Of a stretch of 64,000 nucleotides of DNA, positions 1-7,239 are shown in pieces. The position numbers and the translations under genes are program-made. Each line of letters begins with the position of its first letter. The first letter of the stretch is position 1. The DNA lies in NCBI RefSeq assembly GCF_046254905.1, contig NZ_CP158016.1:1178001-1242000 (forward strand), read 5' to 3'. The notes beneath the pieces were generated by a model, which did no database searches, was not told the DNA's origin, and worked only from the letters and a program-made list of their open reading frames with translations. The DNA comes from Pseudaeromonas aegiceratis. GTDB taxonomy: Bacteria; Pseudomonadota; Gammaproteobacteria; Enterobacterales; Aeromonadaceae.

Positions 1-74
1 CGTTCTACCTGGATCCGCTGGACAAGCGGCCCAGCCTGCCGACCACATTGCGGCTGAGAAAAGCCGACGAATAA
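1..74 (+). CDS. nifT: NifT, C-terminal end only (partial)
   Basis: Only the last 23 codons are in the window (frame starting at base 3), ending in TLRLRKADE and a TAA stop at 72-74. The pattern Y-L-(E/D)-P-L ... L-P-x-T-L-R-L-R matches the C-terminus of NifT/FixU, a roughly 70-residue protein of unknown biochemical role that normally follows nifHDK. The downstream nifY supports this, so nifHDK should lie just to the left. The call rests on a short tail plus context. Confidence 0.75.
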   Translation, partial: FYLDPLDKRPSLPTTLRLRKADE

Positions 75-81
75 CGGCGGC

Positions 82-102
82 TGACCCGCCGGGGGCGGGT
101 CA
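82..102 (+). other. Strong hairpin between nifT and nifY
   Basis: TGACCCGCC (82-90) and GGCGGGTCA (94-102) form a perfect 9-bp stem with a GGG loop, 7 nt after the nifT stop. No T-tract follows, so it is not a standard intrinsic terminator. It may stabilise or attenuate the nifHDKT part of the transcript relative to nifY. That role is inference. Confidence 0.55.
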
Positions 103-149
103 ACCCAATCCCCAGGCCGCCACACAGGCCCATACAGGAGAGAGCGCCC

Positions 150-830
150 ATGCACCCACATCTGGAAAGCCAGGTCTACTGGCGACTGATTGCCCTGGCA
201 CAAGAGGTGCCCGAGCTGCCGCAAACCAGCCTGTTCGACTGGTTGGCCGACGTGCTGGATGGCCCCTTGACCAGTGCCCAACTGGCCAAGCTGAGCCTGG
301 AGGTGTTGCAGCGCAAGCTGCCGGAGGCCTTGACCGGCTTGTCTGCCGAGCGTTGGCAGGTCATCTTGCACACCCTGCAGGGCGAGCTGCCCGCGCACCT
401 GGATCCCAAGCCGCAACCGGCGGCCACCGGCTGCCTGCGGGCCGCCTTCGCCTCCAACGATGGCCTGAGCGTCAACGGCCACTTCGGCAACTGCACCCTG
501 TTTTTTATCTACCAGCTGGATGGCCAGAGCCAGACCCTGGTGGACATTCGCCGCTATCAACAGCAAGAGAGCATGGAGGCCAACGAGGCCCGTGCCAGCT
601 TGCTGGATGGCTGTCATCTGCTGTTCTGCGAAGCCATCGGCGGCCCGGCGGCTGCCCGGGTGATCCGTCATGGCATCCACCCCATCAAGGTCAAGCAGGA
701 TCGCGACATCCAAAGCCAGCTGAGTCAGCTCAATGTGCTGATGGCCGGCACCCTGCCGCCTTGGCTGGCCAAGGTGCTGGGGCGCAAGTCGGACCTGAGC
801 GTCCGCTATGCCGAGGATGACGGCCAGTAA
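150..830 (+). CDS. nifY: NifY, FeMo-cofactor/apodinitrogenase-binding protein
   Basis: This 226-residue protein has the two-part structure of NifY/NafY: a helical N-terminal region (about 1-90) and a C-terminal NifX/NifB-C type cofactor-binding domain (about 95-205). The domain carries the family motif ASNDGLSVNGHFGNC, with H111-F-G and C115. In Klebsiella and Azotobacter the family binds apo-dinitrogenase and/or FeMo-co and helps insert the cofactor. An AGGAGAG ribosome-binding site precedes the ATG. It is the last gene of the nifHDKT-type transcript; nifE begins 222 bp later with its own promoter. NafY is the alternative name in some species; NifY is preferred from position after nifT. Confidence 0.9.
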   Translation: MHPHLESQVYWRLIALAQEVPELPQTSLFDWLADVLDGPLTSAQLAKLSLEVLQRKLPEALTGLSAERWQVILHTLQGELPAHLDPKPQPAATGCLRAAFASNDGLSVNGHFGNCTLFFIYQLDGQSQTLVDIRRYQQQESMEANEARASLLDGCHLLFCEAIGGPAAARVIRHGIHPIKVKQDRDIQSQLSQLNVLMAGTLPPWLAKVLGRKSDLSVRYAEDDGQ

Positions 831-947
831 GCATCCCCACGCCGGGCGCGCTTAGGCGAGCGTGTCCGGGGGATTTTCATTCGGGCCGGTTGGAGGTGGG
901 CCGACCGGTCCGGGTGAAACCAGACACTCCCTGTCGTCTGTGCGCTT

Positions 948-963
948 TGTCGCAAAAACTACA
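948..963. promoter_or_regulatory. NifA upstream activator site for nifE
   Basis: TGTCGCAAAAACTACA matches TGT-N10-ACA exactly. It lies only 33 bp upstream of the -24 element, closer than the 66-107 bp at the other nif promoters here. It shares the TGTCGCA half-site with the nifU and nifV sites. Confidence 0.8.
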
Positions 964-969
964 TCTAAA

Positions 970-982
970 AATCAATTCTTTT
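970..982 (+). promoter_or_regulatory. IHF-like site in the nifE promoter
   Basis: AATCAATTCTTTT fits the IHF consensus WATCAANNNNTTR with one mismatch (final R is T). It sits between the NifA site and the sigma-54 element, the usual place for IHF to bend nif promoters. Confidence 0.5.
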
Positions 983-996
983 CAATCATTTGCAAC

Positions 997-1012
997 TGGC
1001 TTGCCCCTTGCA
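997..1012 (+). promoter_or_regulatory. Sigma-54 promoter of nifENX-fdxB
   Basis: TGGCTTGCCCCTTGCA matches TGGCAYRNNNNTTGCW at all but one position, with the essential GG and GC 10 bp apart. It lies 41 bp upstream of the nifE ATG, so nifE has its own promoter rather than relying only on the upstream nif transcript. Confidence 0.88.
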
Positions 1013-1052
1013 CATCCATCCGTGAGTTCGACAACAGCCTTAAGGAGTCGAG

Positions 1053-2426
1053 ATGAAGGGAAACGAAATCGCCGCCCTGCTGGATGAACCGGCCTGCGGC
1101 CACAACGGCAAGTCGAAGTCCGGTTGCAGCGCCCCCAAGCCCGGCGCCACCGCCGGGGGATGTGCCTTCGATGGCGCCCAGATCACCCTGTTGCCGGTGG
1201 CCGACGTGGCGCACCTGGTGCATGGTCCCATCGGCTGCACCGGCAGCTCCTGGGATAACCGCGGCAGCCACAGCTCGGGGCCGACTCTCTACCGCCTGGG
1301 CTTCACCACGGATCTCAGCGAACAGGATGTGATCATGGGCCGCGGCGAACGCCGCCTGTATCACGGCATCAAACATATCGTCGAACGCCATCAGCCCGCC
1401 GCCGTCTTTATCTACAACACCTGCGTGCCGGCCATGGAAGGGGACGATATCGAGGCGGTGTGCCGCGCCGCCCAGGCCAAGGTGGGGGTGCCGGTGATTG
1501 CCGTGGACGCCGCCGGCTTCTTCGGCAGCAAGAACCTGGGCAACCGCATCGCCGGTGAGGTGATGGTCAACAAGGTGGTGGGCACCGCCGAGCCGGCACC
1601 CTGGCCGGCCGATGCCCCCATCCCGGCCGAGCGGGGCCACAGCATCGGCCTCATCGGCGAGTTCAACATCGCCGGCGAGTTCTGGAATGTGCAGCCCCTG
1701 CTGGACGAGCTGGGGGTCCGGGTGCTCTGCACCCTCTCCGGCGACGCCCGCTTCGCCGAGATCCAGACTCTGCACCGCAGCGAGCTCAACATGCTGGTCT
1801 GTTCCCGGGCCCTGGTGAACGTGGCCCGCAAGCTGGAGGAGAACTACGACACCCCCTGGTTCGAGGGCAGCTTCTACGGCATTCGCGATGTCTCCACCTC
1901 CTTGCGCACCATCGCCTCCCTGCTGCACGACCCGGATCTGCAGGCCCGCACCGAGGCGCTGATCCAGCGGGAAGAGGCCGCCGCCGAGGCCCAGCTGGCC
2001 AAGCTGCGGCCGCGTCTGGCGGGCAAGCGGGTGCTGCTGTACACCGGCGGGGTCAAGTCCTGGTCCGTGGTCTCCGCCTTGCAGGATCTGGGCATGACGG
2101 TGGTGGCCACCGGCACCCGCAAGTCCACCGAGGAGGACAAGGCCCGCATCCGCGCCCTGATGGGAGAGGATGCCCTGATGCTGGATGAGGGCAATCCCCG
2201 CACCCTGCTGGATGTGGCCTACCAGTACAAGGCGGATCTGATGATCGCCGGTGGACGCAACATGTACACCGCCTACAAGGCCAAGTTGCCCTTCCTCGAC
2301 ATCAATCAGGAGCGGGAACACGCCTTCGCCGGCTACAACGGCATGGTGGAGTTGGCCCAGCAGATCTGCCTGACCCTGGAGAGCCCCATCTGGTCTCAGG
2401 TCAAGCAGCGGGCCCCGTGGCAATAA
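1053..2426 (+). CDS. nifE: NifE, FeMo-cofactor scaffold subunit
   Basis: NifE pairs with NifN as the NifEN scaffold that converts NifB-co to a FeMo-co precursor and receives molybdenum and homocitrate from NifH. The 457-residue product is homologous to NifD. Cysteines sit at C37, C62, C124 and C250, the same positions as the cluster-related cysteines of Azotobacter NifE. C37/C62/C124 lie in the N-terminal P-cluster-like binding region (HGPIGC and NTCVPAMEG motifs). An AAGGAGTCG ribosome-binding site precedes the ATG. nifN follows after 14 bp. There are no frameshifts and the length is normal. Confidence 0.97.
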   Translation: MKGNEIAALLDEPACGHNGKSKSGCSAPKPGATAGGCAFDGAQITLLPVADVAHLVHGPIGCTGSSWDNRGSHSSGPTLYRLGFTTDLSEQDVIMGRGERRLYHGIKHIVERHQPAAVFIYNTCVPAMEGDDIEAVCRAAQAKVGVPVIAVDAAGFFGSKNLGNRIAGEVMVNKVVGTAEPAPWPADAPIPAERGHSIGLIGEFNIAGEFWNVQPLLDELGVRVLCTLSGDARFAEIQTLHRSELNMLVCSRALVNVARKLEENYDTPWFEGSFYGIRDVSTSLRTIASLLHDPDLQARTEALIQREEAAAEAQLAKLRPRLAGKRVLLYTGGVKSWSVVSALQDLGMTVVATGTRKSTEEDKARIRALMGEDALMLDEGNPRTLLDVAYQYKADLMIAGGRNMYTAYKAKLPFLDINQEREHAFAGYNGMVELAQQICLTLESPIWSQVKQRAPWQ

Positions 2427-2440
2427 GGGAGGCAACACTC

Positions 2441-3829
2441 ATGGCTACCATCATCAAGACCGGCAAGCCGGTCGCCACCCAACCCATCAAGTCCGGCCAG
2501 GCCCTGGGGGCCATACTGGCGGCCTTGGGGCTGGATCGCACCATCCCCCTGATCCACGGTGCCCAGGGCTGCAGTGCCTTTGCCAAGATCTTCTTCATCC
2601 AGCACTTTCACGAGCCGATCCCCCTGCAATCCACCGCCATGGATCCCATCACCACCGTCATGGGATCGGATGAGAACATAGTCAAGGCGCTGGATACCGT
2701 GTGCCAGAAGAACCAGCCCAAGCTCATCGTGCTGCTGAGCTCCGGGGTGGCCGAGGCCCAGGGCTGCGATCTCCTCCGGGCCCTCAAGCTGTTCCGCAGC
2801 GACTACCCGCGGCACGACAAGGTGGAGATAGTCACGGTCAACACCCCGGACTTCTACGGCTCGCTGGAGAACGGCTACAGCGCCCTGCTGGAGGCGCTGG
2901 TGGAGCAGCTCATCCCCCAGCAACCGGTGCGCAACGTGCGCAAGAAGCGGGTCAACCTGCTGCTGAGCCACATGCTGAGCCCGGGGGACGTGGAGCTCGT
3001 TCGCAGCTATGTGGAGGCCTTCGGCCTGCAGCCGGTGCTGTTGCCGGATCTCTCCCGCTCCCTGGATGGCCACCTGGTGCGCAGCGACTACCTGTCGGTC
3101 TCCCAGGGCGGCACGGATCTGGCCCTGCTCAAGCAGATGGGCCAGAGCGCCATGACCCTGGTGGTGGGCCCCTCGCTGCAGCGGGTGGGCCAACTGCTGG
3201 AGAGCCGCACCGGCGTGCCCTGTCACTACTTCCCGCACCTGATGAACCTGCAGCAGGTGGACGGTTTCATCGACCTGCTGCGGCGGCAGGCGGATCGCCT
3301 GGTGCCTGAGTGGATCGAGCGCCAGCGCGGTCAGCTGCTGGATGCCATGATCGACACCCACACCTGGGTCAACGGCCGGCGTTTCGGCCTGGCCGCCGAG
3401 GCAGATCTGCTGGGGGCCTGGCTGGGCTTTGCTCAGATGGTGGGCCTGGCGCCCAGCTGCGTGGTGGCCCCGGTCAACCAGCCCATGCTGGCCAGCCTGC
3501 CGGTGGAGCAGGTGCTGGTGGGGGATCTGGAGGATCTGGCTGACAACCTGCAGGCTCAGGGGGCGGATCTGCTGCTGACCAACGCCCACGGCGCCGTGAT
3601 CGCCGAGCGCCTGGGGCTGCCCTTGCTGCGTATCGGCTTTCCGGTGTTTGACGAGTTCGGCGCCTTCCGCCGGGTGCGCCAGGGCTATGCCGGCATGCGG
3701 GATACCCTGTTCGAGCTGGGCAACCTGGGGCAGGCGGCCTGTCATCACAGACCGGCCTATCACTCCCCCTACAAGCAGCCGGTGGAGCAGATCCGCGGTC
3801 GCGCCCTGGCGGCGGAGGTGATCGGATGA
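2441..3829 (+). CDS. nifN: NifN, FeMo-cofactor scaffold subunit
   Basis: NifN is the NifK-like partner of NifE. The start is the ATG at 2441, 7 bases after a GGGAGG site; an in-frame GTG at 2417 overlaps nifE and has no better site. This gives 462 residues. C44 in the motif IHGAQGCSAFAK corresponds to the NifN cysteine that ligates the [4Fe-4S] cluster shared with NifE. The middle carries NifK-family nitrogenase component 1 motifs (VNTPDFYGSLENGY). The gene overlaps nifX by 4 bp (ATGA), implying coupled translation. Confidence 0.96.
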   Translation: MATIIKTGKPVATQPIKSGQALGAILAALGLDRTIPLIHGAQGCSAFAKIFFIQHFHEPIPLQSTAMDPITTVMGSDENIVKALDTVCQKNQPKLIVLLSSGVAEAQGCDLLRALKLFRSDYPRHDKVEIVTVNTPDFYGSLENGYSALLEALVEQLIPQQPVRNVRKKRVNLLLSHMLSPGDVELVRSYVEAFGLQPVLLPDLSRSLDGHLVRSDYLSVSQGGTDLALLKQMGQSAMTLVVGPSLQRVGQLLESRTGVPCHYFPHLMNLQQVDGFIDLLRRQADRLVPEWIERQRGQLLDAMIDTHTWVNGRRFGLAAEADLLGAWLGFAQMVGLAPSCVVAPVNQPMLASLPVEQVLVGDLEDLADNLQAQGADLLLTNAHGAVIAERLGLPLLRIGFPVFDEFGAFRRVRQGYAGMRDTLFELGNLGQAACHHRPAYHSPYKQPVEQIRGRALAAEVIG

Positions 3830-4272
3830 ACCATCTGACACGCCATCTGCGCCTCACCGACGAGGACGCCCCCAGCTTGCGGCTGGCTTTTGCCAGCGGC
3901 GACAAGAAGACGGTGGATCAGCACTTTGGCTCCTGCGAGCGCCTCATGGTCTACGGCGTGGCGCCGGATCGCTACGAGTTGCTGCAGGTAGCCGGCTTCA
4001 ACGTGGCCCAGGGCCATGATCTGGACAAGCTGGAGACCCGCATGCGGGTGCTCGACGGCTGCTTCGCCGTCTACTGCGTGGCGGTGGGGGAGTCGGTGTT
4101 TCGCCAGCTGCTGGCCCGGGGCATCCGTGCCATCCGGGTGGAGCCGGGCAGCCGGATCCCGGATCTCATCGCCCAGCTACAGGACCAGTGGCCCACCACG
4201 GGACAGCATCAAGGCCGGGTCAGCAAGGATCCCAGTCGCTTCGCCGAGTTCGAGGAAGGTGGCTGGGACTAA
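3826..4272 (+). CDS. nifX: NifX, FeMo-cofactor precursor-binding protein
   Basis: At 148 residues this is a single NifX/NifB-C fold domain with the signature LRLAFASGDKKTVDQHFGSC (H33-F-G, C37). Family members bind NifB-co or VK-cluster and hold it for NifEN. It is a shorter homologue of the C-terminal domain of NifY at the left end of the window. Translation is coupled to nifN through an ATGA overlap. The tail (about 115-148) is polar and probably flexible. Confidence 0.94.
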   Translation: MNHLTRHLRLTDEDAPSLRLAFASGDKKTVDQHFGSCERLMVYGVAPDRYELLQVAGFNVAQGHDLDKLETRMRVLDGCFAVYCVAVGESVFRQLLARGIRAIRVEPGSRIPDLIAQLQDQWPTTGQHQGRVSKDPSRFAEFEEGGWD

Positions 4273-4306
4273 CGGATTGTTAACCAAAACCCAAGGAGAG
4301 AGAAAG

Positions 4307-4600
4307 ATGAGTGGCACCCTGATCACCGGGCTGACCCGTGGCGGCAGCAGCTGGACTCCCCAGTTCGTCACCGCGGTGGATCCCGAGAGCTGCATCGGTT
4401 GTGGCCGTTGCTACAAGGTTTGTTCCCGCAATGTCTTCAGCCTGGTGGATCGGGCTGATCTGGTGGAGGACGAGGATGACGAAATGGACGACGTCATGAT
4501 GGTGATGACGGTGGCCAACGCCGATGACTGCATCGGTTGCGAAGCCTGCTCCCGGGTTTGTCCCAAGGGCTGCCACAGCTACAGCTCCGCCAGCGCCTAA
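4307..4600 (+). CDS. fdxB: Nif-specific ferredoxin III, 2x[4Fe-4S] type
   Basis: This 97-residue ferredoxin starts at the ATG preceded by AAGGAGAGAGAAAG. The first cluster motif is C29-x2-C32-x2-C35-x3-C39. The second is C75-x2-C78-x2-C81-x3-C85-P, with an extra C89. Between them lies a very acidic insert (about 48-65, rich in D and E), typical of the nif ferredoxin III family encoded after nifX in proteobacteria. It probably delivers electrons to nitrogenase or to cofactor assembly. It is the last gene of the nifENX transcript. Confidence 0.9.
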   Translation: MSGTLITGLTRGGSSWTPQFVTAVDPESCIGCGRCYKVCSRNVFSLVDRADLVEDEDDEMDDVMMVMTVANADDCIGCEACSRVCPKGCHSYSSASA

Positions 4601-4618
4601 GCCAGACCCACGCGACAC

Positions 4619-4642
4619 ACATCGGCCCGTCAGGGCCGATGT
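4619..4642 (+). other. Perfect hairpin after fdxB
   Basis: ACATCGGCCC (4619-4628) pairs with GGGCCGATGT (4633-4642) around a GTCA loop, 18 nt after the fdxB stop. The following bases (CATTTGTG) are not a convincing T-tract, so this is either a weak terminator or a 3'-end stabiliser. Confidence 0.6.
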
Positions 4643-4681
4643 CATTTGTGGCCCGGACTCCGCCAGGGGGCGGCCGACGGA

Positions 4682-4697
4682 TGTCGCATAGAGCACC
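4682..4697 (+). promoter_or_regulatory. Degenerate NifA-type site upstream of sRNA candidate
   Basis: TGTCGCATAGAGCACC carries the TGTCGCA half-site of the nifE and nifV activator sites and differs from TGT-N10-ACA only in the last base. It lies 72 bp before the weak sigma-54-like element at 4770, the same spacing as at nifV. A second TGTCGCA half-site (TGTCGCAAACGCCAAG) is at 4711-4726. Confidence 0.5.
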
Positions 4698-4769
4698 AAA
4701 GGGCGGGATTTGTCGCAAACGCCAAGATAGGTAAAAGCTTAACTATCTGATTTTAATAAGATTGATCTC

Positions 4770-4785
4770 TGGCCCCCATCTTGTA
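4770..4785 (+). promoter_or_regulatory. Weak sigma-54-like promoter of sRNA candidate
   Basis: TGGCCCCCATCTTGTA keeps the -24 TGGC and the -12 TTG with correct spacing, but has GT instead of GC at -12. It follows an AT-rich stretch (4735-4765) in otherwise GC-rich DNA. No gene long enough to be credible starts downstream before the terminator at 4887-4910. An AT-rich sigma-70 promoter here is the alternative. Confidence 0.4.
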
Positions 4786-4795
4786 TCTCCCCAGT

Positions 4796-4910
4796 GGTCC
4801 CCACCCGTTCCTGCCGGTGGGGCCGCCGGTACGGCAATGCCGGTTTCTTTGCTCGGATTATAACCTTGTCCCTGTTCCACGTTTTCCCGGCCTGTTGGCC
4901 GGTTTTTTTT
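4796..4910 (+). ncRNA. Candidate NifA-regulated small RNA (not previously recognised by me)
   Basis: A roughly 115-nt interval bounded by a possible NifA/sigma-54 promoter and a strong intrinsic terminator, with no credible open reading frame (the only ATG, near 4837, opens an 8-codon frame). It can fold into three hairpins: CCCCACC/GGTGGGG (about 4799-4821), CGGC-AAT-GCCG (about 4832-4842) and the terminator stem. The start is estimated as about 12 nt past the -12 element. It resembles no RNA family I know. It may instead be merely the 3' leader and terminator of the nifENX-fdxB transcript, since the fdxB hairpin lacks a T-tract. Confidence 0.4.
4887..4910 (+). terminator. Intrinsic terminator, plus strand
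   Basis: CCGGCC (4887-4892), loop TGTT, GGCCGG (4897-4902), then eight T. Read on the minus strand no T-run follows the stem, so it acts on rightward transcription (sRNA candidate or nif read-through), not on the trk operon. Confidence 0.85.
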
Positions 4911-4924
4911 GCCCGGTCGCCGGC

Positions 4925-5602
4925 CTAGTCCGCCGCCGGCTCCACCGGTGGCAGGACATTGGGCGACCAGCGGGCCTCCAGGGCGGGCAGGTGGCGGCTG
5001 TGGGTCAGGATCACCAGCTCGTCACCCTTGTGCAGCCGGCTGTTCGGTTCGGCCAGCAGGAACTGTTGCTCCCGATACAGGCAGATGACCCTGGCCTCGT
5101 CCGGCAGCGCCAGCTCGCTCACCCGTTCCGGTTCGTCGTCACCGAGCAGGCAGCTGAACAGCCGGGCTTCCCCCTTGAGCACAGACGCCAGCTCCACATC
5201 CGGGGCGCCGGCCACCAGATCCGCCAGGTGGCGGGCTATGGTGCGGGAGGGCAGTATGGTCTCCTTGAGGCCCAGCTCGTGGCAGATCAGCTCAAACTCT
5301 TCGGACTCGATGCGGGTGATCACCCGGGGAAAGCCCAGGGAGCGCCCCACCAGGCTGGCGATCAGGTTGCGTTGATCGTTGTTGGTGAGGCACAGCAAGA
5401 GATCGCAGTGGCTGGGGCTGACCTCCTTGAGGATGTCTGGCCGGGTGCCATCCCCCAAGAGCAGGCCGCAGTCCAGCTCCTCGGCGATCTCCTCCTGCTT
5501 GCTCTTGTCCTGTTCGATCAGCACCACCTCATGCCCCTGATGGATCAGCATGCGGGCGGTGGCCAGGGTCACGGCGCTGGCGCCGACGAAGACGATGCGC
5601 AT
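4925..5602 (-). CDS. TrkA/KtrA-type potassium channel regulatory subunit
   Basis: This 225-residue protein has one RCK unit: an N-terminal TrkA-N Rossmann domain (about 1-130) and a C-terminal TrkA-C domain (about 135-215), so it is half the length of enteric TrkA and closer to KtrA. It would gate the TrkH protein encoded just upstream. Oddly, the nucleotide-binding loop reads VGASAVTLA rather than G-x-G-x-x-G: two glycines are Ser and Thr. The usual acidic residue at the end of the second strand (LIEQD) is kept. The start follows GGGAGGT, and the ATG overlaps the trkH end region by near abutment. Pairing with TrkH is inferred from adjacency. Confidence 0.82.
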   Translation of the reverse strand: MRIVFVGASAVTLATARMLIHQGHEVVLIEQDKSKQEEIAEELDCGLLLGDGTRPDILKEVSPSHCDLLLCLTNNDQRNLIASLVGRSLGFPRVITRIESEEFELICHELGLKETILPSRTIARHLADLVAGAPDVELASVLKGEARLFSCLLGDDEPERVSELALPDEARVICLYREQQFLLAEPNSRLHKGDELVILTHSRHLPALEARWSPNVLPPVEPAAD

Positions 5603-5603
5603 C

Positions 5604-7052
5604 TCATACCTCCCGACGGTGGCCCAGCCAGCTGCCCGGATAGAGCAGCACCAGCCAGGCCAGGATCTCCAGCCGGCCCATCAACATGTCCAGGGCCAGA
5701 ATAGCGCGCAGCAGCCCAGGCAGCTCAGACTGACTCAGGCCGCTGGACAGACCGACGGTGCCGCAGGCGGAGACCACCTCGAACAGGGCATCCAGGGGCG
5801 GGTAGCCCAGCAGCACGAAGGGCAGCCAGGAGAGCAGCACCAGCAGGCCGAACAGCAGGATCAGCAGCAAGGCGGCGTGGATCTCCTCATCCGCCAACCG
5901 GCGCCCGGCCAGGCTGGGTTCCAGCATGGCATGGCGGGGCAGGCTGCTGCGCAACAGGTACTGGCGCAGGGCGCTCCAGGCGATGAGCAGCCGCAGCAGC
6001 TTGACGCCGCCGGCGGTGGAGCCCACCCCGCCCCCTGCCAGCATGGCCAGGAGCAGCAGGGCCTTGCTGCCATCGGACAAGCTGGCGGGCTCCAGGCTGC
6101 TGAAACCGGCGGTGGTCTGGGCCGAGATGGCCAGTAGGGGGGCGTGGTGGAAGGCCTGTTGCCAGCCCAGGCCGCAGTCAAGATGCAGGCGCAGGGCCAG
6201 CAGCAGGCTCAGCAGGGCGATGAGCAGCAGCAGGGCCACCAGTTGCAGCCGGTTGCCGGCCTGCTCTTCGCCCCGGCCGTAGAGGGCCAGGGGAATCGCG
6301 CCCGCCAGGCAGCCCAGGCTGACGGCCCACTGGGCGGGCCAGGCCAGCTCGGCCAGGCTGCTGTCATGGGGGGCAAAGCCGCCGGTGGAGACGGCACTGA
6401 GGCTAAACAGCAGGCTGTCGAAGCCGTCTAGCCGGGCCAGCCGGTTCAGCAGCAGGGCTCCCAGGGTCAGCCCCAGGTAGATGAGCAGTATGTGGCGGGC
6501 GTGGGCCCGCATGCTGCCCACCAGGTTGTCCGTCTCCGCCTCGTTGACCGCCAGCCCCTTGGCCACGGCACCGGGGGGCACCAAGAGGGCCAGGGAGAGC
6601 ACCACTATCCCCAAGCCGCCGTACCACTGCATCCAGGCGCGGCTGAACAGCAGGGCATCCGGCAGCCCTGCCTGGCTGGGCAGGCTGGTGAGCCCCGTGG
6701 TGGTGATGGCGGAAATGGACTCGAACAGGGCGGATTGCAGGCTCAGCCCCATCTGCATCAGGGGGTAGCTCATCAGCAGGGGGACCAGTAGAAACAGCAG
6801 GGCGACGATGATCATCCCCTCGTTGATCTGCACCTGGCTGGGGGTCGGCAGATGGCGGGTCAGGGCCCAGCCCACGAGCAGCACCAGCAGGGGGGGCAGG
6901 TAGGCCAGGGCGTGGCCGAGCTCCCCCAACAGCAGGGCCACCAGGGCCGGCACCAGGGTCAGGGCCGCCAGCACCAGCCCCAGTTGGCCGACATATTTGG
7001 CGATGACACCGAGGCGCACCGCATAATGCAGACTCCCTGCCTGACCGGTCAC
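5604..7052 (-). CDS. trkH: TrkH-family potassium uptake channel subunit
   Basis: A polytopic membrane protein of about 482 residues with four pore-loop repeats typical of the TrkH/KtrB superfamily; the filter-like segments read TTTGLTS, STGGFAP, TTAGFSS and GTVGLSS. It should form the potassium-conducting pore gated by the adjacent TrkA-like protein. The GTG start at 7052 is preferred because AGGAGG lies four bases upstream. An ATG at 7079 would add nine residues but has no visible ribosome-binding site. The pair lies between two nif operons in the opposite direction and shows no NifA or sigma-54 signals. Confidence 0.88.
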   Translation of the reverse strand: MTGQAGSLHYAVRLGVIAKYVGQLGLVLAALTLVPALVALLLGELGHALAYLPPLLVLLVGWALTRHLPTPSQVQINEGMIIVALLFLLVPLLMSYPLMQMGLSLQSALFESISAITTTGLTSLPSQAGLPDALLFSRAWMQWYGGLGIVVLSLALLVPPGAVAKGLAVNEAETDNLVGSMRAHARHILLIYLGLTLGALLLNRLARLDGFDSLLFSLSAVSTGGFAPHDSSLAELAWPAQWAVSLGCLAGAIPLALYGRGEEQAGNRLQLVALLLLIALLSLLLALRLHLDCGLGWQQAFHHAPLLAISAQTTAGFSSLEPASLSDGSKALLLLAMLAGGGVGSTAGGVKLLRLLIAWSALRQYLLRSSLPRHAMLEPSLAGRRLADEEIHAALLLILLFGLLVLLSWLPFVLLGYPPLDALFEVVSACGTVGLSSGLSQSELPGLLRAILALDMLMGRLEILAWLVLLYPGSWLGHRREV

Positions 7053-7239
7053 CTCGCCTCCTCGGGCTGGCCTGAGCATGAGTAAAGAATAGTGGGAAAA
7101 CCGCTGGGGCAGGGGACGCGGCTAAATTGGCACCAATTGCGTCAGGACTCTGATTATCGAGTCTTTTTTTTGCATCTACGGCATAAGTTACCATATAGAT
7201 CTTACAGGCCCTTGGACGGGGTGCGGCGAGGAGTGAGGG

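Noticed and set aside
972..2438. 488-codon minus-strand open frame opposite nifE
   Set aside because: Shadow of nifE in GC-rich DNA; repetitive Gly/His/Gln/Leu composition, no domain, no ribosome-binding site.
2396..3841. 481-codon minus-strand open frame opposite nifN
   Set aside because: Same effect; exactly mirrors nifN and has no protein-like motifs.
7128..7140. TGGCACCAATTGC as a sigma-54 promoter for the HDOD gene
   Set aside because: The GG-to-GC distance is two bases too short, a defect that generally abolishes sigma-54 promoter function.
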